From assembly GCF_014698735.1 (NCBI RefSeq), contig NZ_JACJTQ010000011.1:1-64000 (forward strand): a stretch of 64,000 nucleotides of DNA, in the 5' to 3' direction. The position numbers and the translations under genes were made by a program. This DNA comes from Anabaena catenula FACHB-362. Lineage in GTDB: Bacteria > Cyanobacteriota > Cyanobacteriia > Cyanobacteriales > Nostocaceae. The notes under the pieces were generated by a model. The model was not told the origin of the DNA, did no database searches, and worked only from the letters and a program-made list of their open reading frames with translations. Positions 36,060 to 43,698 of the stretch are shown piece after piece; the first letter of the stretch is position 1, and each line of letters begins with the position of its first letter.

Positions 36060-36419
36060 TTATTCTGTCAATGGGACTAGGATGAGATTCATGCTCGCTA
36101 TGAATGCTGATCGGTTAGCAGAGATAGTCTCAAGCGCGATTCCCTGGGTTGCTAAAGAGGCAAACAGCAGCAGTCCCAAATTTGTCCCATCGCGGAGCGA
36201 TCGCATATTCAAGTCACGCAAATGCACAGCAAAAGCTAGTGCTGCTAAGGCACAACGAATGGCGATCAGCGTTCCGGGAGAAAGGCTAACGATTGTTTGT
36301 TTAACAAGAGGAAAGGTTGTACCCCAAAAAATAGTTACGGCCATCAGCAGCATGATGCCCAGGGTATGCTGGGATTTAAGATTGTTTTTGTATTCCAAAA
36401 GATTGTTAATATAGGACAT
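36060..36419 (-). pseudogene. Truncated EamA/DMT-family transporter
   Basis: The frame encodes about 119 aa (MSYINN...) matching only the start of a drug/metabolite transporter: the first helix TIFWGTTFPLVKQTIVSLSPG, IAIRCALAALAF, and a later helix ending ANRSAFIASMNLILVPLTE. EamA proteins usually have ten helices and about 300 aa; this stops after three or four, directly at the tandem attacgaatt repeat. The rest of the gene is absent downstream, so it is a 3'-truncated relic. Its start lies 4 bp after the globin-protein stop, so it may still be transcribed with the cluster. Confidence 0.75.
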
Positions 36420-36423
36420 AAAT

Positions 36424-38415
36424 TTATTTATTTTTAGTCCTATCTTCCAGAGACTTATACTTTGAGCCATCAGGCATAATCGCACCTTCTAGGAAAGCAC
36501 TACTCAGTTCATAATCGCTGACTTTAGCATTTTTGAGATTAGCACCAGTTAGGTAAGCTCCCGCTAGGTTCGCACCACTTAAACTAGCATCTCTCAAATT
36601 TGCACCACTCAGGTTTGCATTACTCAAATCTGCACAAATCAAATTAGCATTACTCAGATTGGCACTATTAAGATTAGCCTTAGTCAAGCGAGCAAAACCC
36701 AGTTTTGCATGACTCAAATCTGCACCACTAAGTTTAACCTGACTGAGATTAGCATTATCTAAATTGGCATAGCTCAAATTAGCATTTGTAAAATCGCTTT
36801 CCATTAAATTGGCTTTACTCAAATTGGCATGAGGAAGATTAATATCTACCAACTCCGCACCAGGAGCATCCAAACCTCTCAGAGAAACACCATCCTCATT
36901 CAAATCTTGCAGTGCCAAAATTCTCGCATAACTAACTTTAACATCGTGTGCTGCATCAACCGTACTCCAGGCTTGATAATGAAATTGTTTTCTGCGATCT
37001 GGAGCTTCTTTAATGAATAGAACTAGCGCCACCACCAGACTGATAGTATCAGCAGCACCCAAAACTTCTGCTAGTAAAGAGTTGTCATCGACAATTACAA
37101 GAACTACAGTAAAGATAACTGCCGAAGCTACAGCGACTAACCATACTGGTGCTATCCAGAAAGCATCAATAAGTTTAGCAGGAAGTTGTTTGAGGACTTC
37201 ACTGAATGGCTGTTCAGATATTTTGGTCTGAAACTTCTGATAATTAGCAGTAAAATTAGTGATAATTTCTTTTAAAACTTCACCATCTAACTGAATAGAT
37301 ATCAGAGATTTTTTCTCTAGCTCTGCTGAGGGCTGAAATAGCTGAGATTCTTTTTGAATTTCGGTTTTTAATGTTGCAGGTTTTGATACAATAACAGGTT
37401 TCTCCGCTTGGACAGGTTTTGGTAAAACAGCAGGTTTCTCAGCTTGGACAACTTGAGGTGAAGATTCTTCTCCCGCACCTTTTAACATCAAGGTTGTAAT
37501 AGCTCTATAAGCATTTAACCAAGCTTTTTTAACTTCAGGAGTCCAATCTTCACCAAGATACTGCTCAAACGCCAACAGCAGTGCTTCTCCTACTGGTCTA
37601 TAGTATTTGGGAATAGCTCCATAGCCGACGTGTCTACCTCCCAGAGCGTTGAGAACTGGCCCTAAAGCTTCTGGGTTGCGGAGATTTTCTACTACCAAAA
37701 CCAGGGAATTTATCAGCTTTTTTTCTTGAGTTCCCATATCAGTATGGGTAAATAGCGGTTTCACCTCTGGGTGAGCTTGAAAAAGATTATCGTAGAAACT
37801 GGCTGCAAATTCATCAGCACGAGGTTTGATTTTTTCAAAACTGTTTACTAATATTTCTACAGGTAACTCTGAAGATTCTTCTTCTGGTATTTCTGTTAAT
37901 ACTTGCTCTGCTACTTCTACTTGTGGAATTTCCTCAATTTTTTGCTCAATTGGTATTGTAGTTGCTTGTGCTGCTTGTTGTTCTGACTTATTTGTTGTTG
38001 GTACATTATCTACACCTGCACCTTTTAACATCAATGCAGTAATAGCTGTAAAAGCATCTAGCCAAGCTTTTTTGACTTCAAAAGTCCAATCTTCACTAAG
38101 ATATTGTTCAAACGTCAACAGCAGTGCTTCTCCAACTGGTTCATAATAATTGGGAATAGCTCCATAACCGACGTGTCTACCTCCTAAAGCATTAAGAACT
38201 GGGCCCAAAGCTTCTGGGTTGCGGAGATTTTCTACTACCAAAACCAGGGAATTTAAAAGCTTTTTTTGTTGATTTACCATATCAGTATTGGCAAATAACG
38301 GTTTCACCTCTGGGTGAGCTTGAAAAAGATTATCGTAGAAGCTGGCTGCAAATTCATTAGCGCGAGGTTTAACTTTCTCAAAACTTTGCTCTAAGATTTC
38401 AATGTTTAACGTCAT
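36424..38415 (-). CDS. Double-globin / transmembrane / pentapeptide-repeat fusion protein
   Basis: A 663-aa protein with an unusual domain order. Two VHb/flavohaemoglobin-type globin domains lie at about 1-135 and 185-316. Both keep the haem-pocket residues: distal Tyr27/Tyr208 (FYDNLF), Gln49/Gln230 and proximal His81/His262 (GGRHVGYG). A Pro/Lys-rich linker (315-370) follows, then two transmembrane helices (about 421-441 and 448-468), a short connector, and about 25 pentapeptides (511-640). The two globins are near-identical in protein and DNA, so the duplication is recent or homogenised. Both should bind haem and O2 or NO; no reductase domain is present. It lies in the NOX cluster, 152 bp downstream of the phosphatase/EF-hand gene. 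Confidence 0.9.
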   Translation of the reverse strand: MTLNIEILEQSFEKVKPRANEFAASFYDNLFQAHPEVKPLFANTDMVNQQKKLLNSLVLVVENLRNPEALGPVLNALGGRHVGYGAIPNYYEPVGEALLLTFEQYLSEDWTFEVKKAWLDAFTAITALMLKGAGVDNVPTTNKSEQQAAQATTIPIEQKIEEIPQVEVAEQVLTEIPEEESSELPVEILVNSFEKIKPRADEFAASFYDNLFQAHPEVKPLFTHTDMGTQEKKLINSLVLVVENLRNPEALGPVLNALGGRHVGYGAIPKYYRPVGEALLLAFEQYLGEDWTPEVKKAWLNAYRAITTLMLKGAGEESSPQVVQAEKPAVLPKPVQAEKPVIVSKPATLKTEIQKESQLFQPSAELEKKSLISIQLDGEVLKEIITNFTANYQKFQTKISEQPFSEVLKQLPAKLIDAFWIAPVWLVAVASAVIFTVVLVIVDDNSLLAEVLGAADTISLVVALVLFIKEAPDRRKQFHYQAWSTVDAAHDVKVSYARILALQDLNEDGVSLRGLDAPGAELVDINLPHANLSKANLMESDFTNANLSYANLDNANLSQVKLSGADLSHAKLGFARLTKANLNSANLSNANLICADLSNANLSGANLRDASLSGANLAGAYLTGANLKNAKVSDYELSSAFLEGAIMPDGSKYKSLEDRTKNK

Positions 38416-38567
38416 ACTTTTTTCTTTTTTTTAACTTTGTAGATATGTCAAAAATTAAAAGTAAAATATTAAAACTATATAAATATATACTTAAGGTTTT
38501 TACTTTTAATTACTTGAAAGAAGCTAATACAATAACTTGATATTTTTGAATTTTTTTGATTACTGTA

Positions 38568-40619
38568 TTAAGTCCCTAATGAAACTGGGGATGCAGCACC
38601 AGAGACAACATTAAGGTTAGCAACTAACCCATAGGTTGATACATACTCTTCTAACTCTTGCAAATCAACTGTTCCACTTTTATCTGCATCTAGAGTATTG
38701 AACAGATAATCAGTTATATATCTCCTGACTTCTTGTGAGCTACGTTCACCTGTTGTCATATCTTCTATGCGACCTAAAAGCTCCATAATTTCGCCTCTAT
38801 CAAGTGCTTTACTTCCATCTGTATCCAATTCCAGGAAAAGCTTTCTGATATCTTCTGTTGCCATTCTCGAAGAGCGTAAAGTTTCTCTCAATAATTCATT
38901 ACCAAATGAATTCATAAACAATATCTGCTCGATGAGTGGTATGGAGAAGAACCCCAGTGCTGCCCAAAAAATTGCATATCTTACAGCTTCTGGATTTGCA
39001 GTTGCACTAACTCCCAAGAAAAGAGATGCCCAAAGGAAAAAGTTGGGATTAACAAGCAGGATATAAGCATCTCTAGCTTCTGCCTTATTCAGCTTGCCTG
39101 TTGTTAAAACTGAAGTTAATACGGCAGAGATGCGGATTAAGATAAAAACTAATGTTGCCACTGCTAGTTGTTGCAAACAGGCTAGTGAACGGTTCGGATC
39201 TGTTGATGAAAATAAGTCGGAAATGAATGTTGATGGAGTAAACTGAAACCCAGTTGCCAAAGCCATTAATGCGACAGCAAGCACTCCAATAAATTTCCAG
39301 TTCTTGCTGTGGTGGTTTGATTCAACAGGAGATTTATCACGCCAAAATTGGGCTAAAGCGCCCGGTATTGCCAGACCAACAATGAGAATAATCCCGAAAA
39401 ATATCAGGCTTGAATTGTTAATTGGTAGTTGTTTTGCCAAGCCAAATGTCACAACTAGTGCAACTGGAGTGATGATTGATAAAGTCCTGGATAAGATAGC
39501 CGAAGGATAAAGATTACCGCCCCAAAGTACCGATAAAACAGGGGAAGTAAGGGCTGGTGGAACCATCAAAAACAGCACCCACATAACTTTGTACAAATCC
39601 CCTGGGCTTTGATACAATATTCCCGAAAATATTAAAAATAGCCCAACTATCCATCTTACTAACATCCACCCGTAGACTATATACTTCACAGTTGAAGTTA
39701 CTTTGCGTTTACTCGCTGCAAAGTCAATATCCAGGTAAGTATAAAAGGTTGAAGCAGCCAGACAAACAACAATTATTCCTCGAAATAGTTCTGATGGCAT
39801 TCCCCCTGTGGAGGCACTTAACGCCCTTACCAAGCATCCTAGTAAGAAGGCAGCAGCATAGAGAAAAATTGCCCACATAATTGACAGATCATTGATCTGT
39901 TTACGCACAGAAGCTGCACCACCGGATTCCTTATCACGAAACTTGACTAACTCCTCTTGACTGAGAGCTTTACCATTAGGAAGTTTCAGATGTTTATAAG
40001 CAGTTGGTGGTAAATCACTTAAATAAAGTGCTAAAGGCTCTAATACATATTGGTGGCACACCACCAGAACAGTTTCACCCCGTTCTAAATGTGGTACGAT
40101 TCGCTCTTGGTAAAAACTTGCAGCGCGGTGATAAACTTGTGCAATTTTCTCGCCAGCCGGAGGTGCTTCGTTATGTGAATGCAACATTTCCTCGAAGCCT
40201 TCATAGCCCAAAGCTAGACGCAGCAAATTCAAATTACGACCGGCAAAAATCCCAAAAGATTTTTCGCTAATTCGATGGTCAATTTGAATCGGAACATCAG
40301 AGGATTTCAAAGCCTGACTTTCAGCAAGTGCAATTTCACAAGTTTGTCGTGCGCGTCTCATGTGAGAGACATATACTGCATCGAATTTCATACCTTTTTT
40401 CTTGAGGTCAGAACCTGCTTGACGCGCTTGCAATCTACCAAATGCAGTCAAATCTACATCTAATACACCTGCAAAAATATTGCGTTCATTGCTGGTACTT
40501 TCACCATGCCGAATGAAATATACTTTTCCTTCTTGATGATTGTTTTCTCCTACTTGGTTAGATGTTTCCAAGTTGGAAATTATTTCTGAAGATAGATGCT
40601 CTTTTGGTAGATTATTCAT
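38568..40619 (-). CDS. Histidine phosphatase / multi-TM / EF-hand fusion protein
   Basis: A 683-aa membrane protein. Residues about 30-210 form a phosphoglycerate mutase-like domain with catalytic FIRHGES (His38), SHMRRARQT and late His in VVCHQYV. About eight to ten transmembrane helices follow (roughly 245-570), and 'PPALTSPVLSVLWGGNLYPS' resembles a transporter core but the family was not identified. The C-terminus holds two canonical EF-hands: DTDGSKALDRGE (about 599-610) and DADKSGTVDLQE (about 644-655). The ATG was chosen over an upstream TTG that abuts the preceding stop. I know of no characterised protein with this arrangement; calcium-controlled transport or phosphatase activity is inference. 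Confidence 0.8.
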   Translation of the reverse strand: MNNLPKEHLSSEIISNLETSNQVGENNHQEGKVYFIRHGESTSNERNIFAGVLDVDLTAFGRLQARQAGSDLKKKGMKFDAVYVSHMRRARQTCEIALAESQALKSSDVPIQIDHRISEKSFGIFAGRNLNLLRLALGYEGFEEMLHSHNEAPPAGEKIAQVYHRAASFYQERIVPHLERGETVLVVCHQYVLEPLALYLSDLPPTAYKHLKLPNGKALSQEELVKFRDKESGGAASVRKQINDLSIMWAIFLYAAAFLLGCLVRALSASTGGMPSELFRGIIVVCLAASTFYTYLDIDFAASKRKVTSTVKYIVYGWMLVRWIVGLFLIFSGILYQSPGDLYKVMWVLFLMVPPALTSPVLSVLWGGNLYPSAILSRTLSIITPVALVVTFGLAKQLPINNSSLIFFGIILIVGLAIPGALAQFWRDKSPVESNHHSKNWKFIGVLAVALMALATGFQFTPSTFISDLFSSTDPNRSLACLQQLAVATLVFILIRISAVLTSVLTTGKLNKAEARDAYILLVNPNFFLWASLFLGVSATANPEAVRYAIFWAALGFFSIPLIEQILFMNSFGNELLRETLRSSRMATEDIRKLFLELDTDGSKALDRGEIMELLGRIEDMTTGERSSQEVRRYITDYLFNTLDADKSGTVDLQELEEYVSTYGLVANLNVVSGAASPVSLGT

Positions 40620-40673
40620 GCTGTTTATAGAATCCCTGTAACCTAAAAATTTCTGTGTTTTTGAAATAAGCAA

Positions 40674-40991
40674 TTACAAATTCAAACTTTCTAATTCTTG
40701 CCAGAGAGTAGACATAAACTCATTAGCATCCTTAATACCCATTTCTCCCAGTGCTTTCCACTCCTCTGTCGTGTAATCTAAATCCTGTCCCATGATGTCT
40801 TGAGTCCAATAGGGTAACTTAGATGGATTTTCCATTAGCTCATAAGTTAGCTCCAATATTTTTGTTCCTGTCGTGTTTCTCTTGGCTTTTGTAGCCAAAC
40901 AAAAAGCCAGTAATTTAGCTAGATTGCTTTCTGGAGGAATAGATACTAGGAAAGCCATATTTTGTGCGAGAACAAATTTGTCTAATTTCAT
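40674..40991 (-). CDS. Hypothetical protein, 105 aa
   Basis: A small, soluble, mostly helical protein with no recognised domain. Features: an N-terminal hydrophobic helix (FVLAQNMAFLVSIPPES), a Lys/Arg-rich loop (KAKRNTTGTK) and an acidic C-terminal half with three Trp. The length, coding-like composition and position inside the cluster (54 bp ahead of the phosphatase/EF-hand gene, 93 bp after nucleoside hydrolase) argue that it is real. Confidence 0.65.
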   Translation of the reverse strand: MKLDKFVLAQNMAFLVSIPPESNLAKLLAFCLATKAKRNTTGTKILELTYELMENPSKLPYWTQDIMGQDLDYTTEEWKALGEMGIKDANEFMSTLWQELESLNL

Positions 40992-41084
40992 TTTTTTCCT
41001 AATTTAAAACTATTTAATCTTTAAATAACTGAGATTATGCTTGGGAGCGATCGCTATTCTTTGTCGTCTCACCCGTGTTATTCT

Positions 41085-42071
41085 TCAAACAAGTTGATCA
41101 AATAGCTGCATAAACCGTTCCTTATCCACATCTAAACAAGCATCTACATTAGGTGGATTCGTTGTTTCATCTCGGCGATCGCGTCGATCTGCCAGTGACA
41201 TTCCTGTTGTGAATCTTCCTTGAGTTTCAACCATCATATATAGCGATTCTGTCGTTACTAAGCTCGGATCAATTGCCACTGCCATTGCCAAAGGATCGTG
41301 TAAATAACAGCCATAGAAGCCTTCATTATCACGATAGAAAGCCATATAAATTCCCGTGCAGTCGGCAATAAACTGAGAAACTTTTGTAGGCCGACGCTGT
41401 AAATTATCTTCAACAATTTGACGAGACAAGGGAGCTTTCATCGCCACATCTAAACCCACTAAGGTGAGAGGAATTCCCGACTCCATGACAATTTGAGCCG
41501 CATCAGGATCGACAAAAAAGTTAAATTCAGCAGCGGCTGTAATATTTCCGGGTACAGTCACAGCCCCACCCATGATGACAATTCGCCCTACTTTTTGCAT
41601 GGTTGCACTATCTTTCTGAATCGCTGTTGCTAGATTCGTGAGCGGTCCTAATGCAATAATGGTCAAACTCTCGCCGTACTCTTGAGCAGCCTTCAGTAGT
41701 AGAGCGATCGCATTCTCTTCAGATGGCTTCATCGTCAGTTGAGGATAGCGGAGTGTACCATCAGCTTCCTGAAAGCGATCAAGTTCACCCAAACCATCAG
41801 CCCCATGAATTCCTGCGGCGTTAAATGGTGGTTTTTCTAGAGGCTTTTCACAGCCTTTGGCAACTATAGGCAACCTATCCGGTTCAACAATACTGACTAC
41901 GCGCAAGACATTATTCGCCGCCTGATCAACATTAATATTGCCAGCCACAACAGTGACGGCTTTCAGGTCTAATTGCGGTGAATTCAAGGCCATAATCAGA
42001 GCCAAGGCATCATCAACACCTCCGTCCGTGTCAATTATTACTGGTATAGGGTGATTTTGAAGGGCTATCAT
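41085..42071 (-). CDS. Nucleoside hydrolase (inosine/uridine-preferring type)
   Basis: A 328-aa ribonucleoside hydrolase that releases ribose from nucleosides. The calcium-binding N-terminal cluster DTDGGVDDALAL (Asp14, 16, 20, 21) is complete, with the usual Pro replaced by Gly. NINVDQAANNVLRV, IHGADGLGEL, IALGPLTNLA, GGAV-x-GN and the late HDPLAMAVAID with the metal/ribose His-Asp confirm the family. Cytosolic. It sits in a co-directional row with the 5'-nucleotidase, which would supply its substrate. Specificity among purine and pyrimidine nucleosides is not predictable. Confidence 0.9.
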   Translation of the reverse strand: MIALQNHPIPVIIDTDGGVDDALALIMALNSPQLDLKAVTVVAGNINVDQAANNVLRVVSIVEPDRLPIVAKGCEKPLEKPPFNAAGIHGADGLGELDRFQEADGTLRYPQLTMKPSEENAIALLLKAAQEYGESLTIIALGPLTNLATAIQKDSATMQKVGRIVIMGGAVTVPGNITAAAEFNFFVDPDAAQIVMESGIPLTLVGLDVAMKAPLSRQIVEDNLQRRPTKVSQFIADCTGIYMAFYRDNEGFYGCYLHDPLAMAVAIDPSLVTTESLYMMVETQGRFTTGMSLADRRDRRDETTNPPNVDACLDVDKERFMQLFDQLV

Positions 42072-42160
42072 GCTAATTACTGCTCCATTTAACTGATATC
42101 AAGATGATGTAAATCGTAGCTACACAGGCATAACCTAGAAGCCAACAGTTGAAAACGTCT

Positions 42161-43642
42161 CTACTTGTAAACTAATCGGCCTTCGATATGACTATTAAGA
42201 TTTTGATGATGACTCAAGTATTCTTCTAGGACATCTTGATAATTGGTGACAATTAGTTTTGGGTCGCCTAATTTTGTTAGTTCTGCATGGGTAATGCCTA
42301 AATTCTGAGCCGAATTTTGGTAACGATAGCCATCCATACAAATAGTGTAATGTTGATTGTCTTGTACAGCTTGTTCCTTAATGCTTAAGGATTCCAGGCT
42401 ATGCAGGGCATCATTGTAAACTGCTTTAATCCCTTGGTTGACCTGAAAATACTCACTTTGACCCTCTATGCGGTTTTCCGGTCTCATAATATGGGCAAAT
42501 ATCTGGGTTAAGTGAACCCCAGTCACTCGAAATTTATGAAGAGTATCTTGATAAGGGAAAACAGTTTTCAGATCACTCAAAGTTACTGGAGGTCCTAATT
42601 CTTTTCCTCGGATTGAACCACTGGCAACAAAAACCACATCCAAACTATCAAGTTGAGCAAAAATATCCGCGATTAAGTTTCCCAATTCAGTTTCTTGTTC
42701 ACGCTTGGGATGGGTCATTTTATGGGCTAATCGTCCAATCAAGCGATTATACTTGCGGTCTACATCTTCTTTGAAGGAAGCAATCAGCTTTTCGATTTCG
42801 AGATCGGGCAGAGCCAGATTATTATCAACTGGAAGGAGTTGCCATTTCCATTCAACGATGCTATTCGTATCGTCATCAACTACAATATCAAAACGTCCGA
42901 TCTGGTCTGTCCCTACTCCAGCTTGGGCAATCAGAATATTATTAACTTCGGCTGGTTGTTCTAAAAATGTATGGGAATGTCCGCCGATGATCATATCCAC
43001 ACCCCATTCTGGATCTAGCATTGCTGCCAGTTTTTTATCCTCTTCAAAACCGATGTGGGTGAGAATAACAGTTAAGTCAATATCATCGTTTTTGTAGGCG
43101 TTGCAAATCTTGCCAACTTCTGATGCCGCATCTTCTAAATTAATAAAAGTGCCAATATTCCTATCACGTTTTAATGTTCTCAAAGCTTCTTCCGTCACAA
43201 TTCCGATGAACATAATATCAAATCCATCGACATTAAGGATAATGTATGGATTCATCAAGCGGCGGTTATACTTTTTAATGTATAAGTTGGCATTCACTAT
43301 AGGAAAATTTGCCATTTTTTCCAAGAATAATAAATGAGGCAATCCATAATCTAATTCGTGGTTTCCCAAGGTGACGACATCAGGAGCCAGATAATTCATA
43401 ATTTCTATGGTGGAAATCCCTTGGTATTCCGAATCAATCGTCGAGCCTTGGAGCATATCACCAGCAATAACAAACAGCACGTTTTTCTCGTCCTGACGCA
43501 CCTGATTGATATATCCAGAAAGTAGGGACATACCACCAATAACATGACCCTCTGCCTGACCTGTAGCCTCTGCTAGAAAGTCGCCGTGCATATCATTGGA
43601 ATGTAAGATTGTGAACTTTTTAAAACGCTCTGTGATTGTCAT
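42161..43642 (-). CDS. 5'-nucleotidase / 2',3'-cyclic phosphodiesterase family (UshA type)
   Basis: A 493-aa metallophosphatase of the UshA family. The metal ligands are clear: ILHSNDMHGDF, IAGDMLQGS, VTLGNHELDYG, LTHIGFEED and IIGGHSHTFLEQP. The C-terminal nucleotide domain has TELGNLIADIFAQ, VFVASGSIRG and 'VFPYQDTLHKFRVTG'. There is no signal peptide, whereas UshA is usually periplasmic, so a cytosolic role is suggested. It lies 89 bp ahead of the nucleoside hydrolase and 56 bp after NOX, all minus strand. Confidence 0.92.
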   Translation of the reverse strand: MTITERFKKFTILHSNDMHGDFLAEATGQAEGHVIGGMSLLSGYINQVRQDEKNVLFVIAGDMLQGSTIDSEYQGISTIEIMNYLAPDVVTLGNHELDYGLPHLLFLEKMANFPIVNANLYIKKYNRRLMNPYIILNVDGFDIMFIGIVTEEALRTLKRDRNIGTFINLEDAASEVGKICNAYKNDDIDLTVILTHIGFEEDKKLAAMLDPEWGVDMIIGGHSHTFLEQPAEVNNILIAQAGVGTDQIGRFDIVVDDDTNSIVEWKWQLLPVDNNLALPDLEIEKLIASFKEDVDRKYNRLIGRLAHKMTHPKREQETELGNLIADIFAQLDSLDVVFVASGSIRGKELGPPVTLSDLKTVFPYQDTLHKFRVTGVHLTQIFAHIMRPENRIEGQSEYFQVNQGIKAVYNDALHSLESLSIKEQAVQDNQHYTICMDGYRYQNSAQNLGITHAELTKLGDPKLIVTNYQDVLEEYLSHHQNLNSHIEGRLVYK

Positions 43643-43698
43643 AGTTTTTTACCTCAAAAAATTGACTCTTTTTATTAGGTTTGTACTTAGAATTTTGG

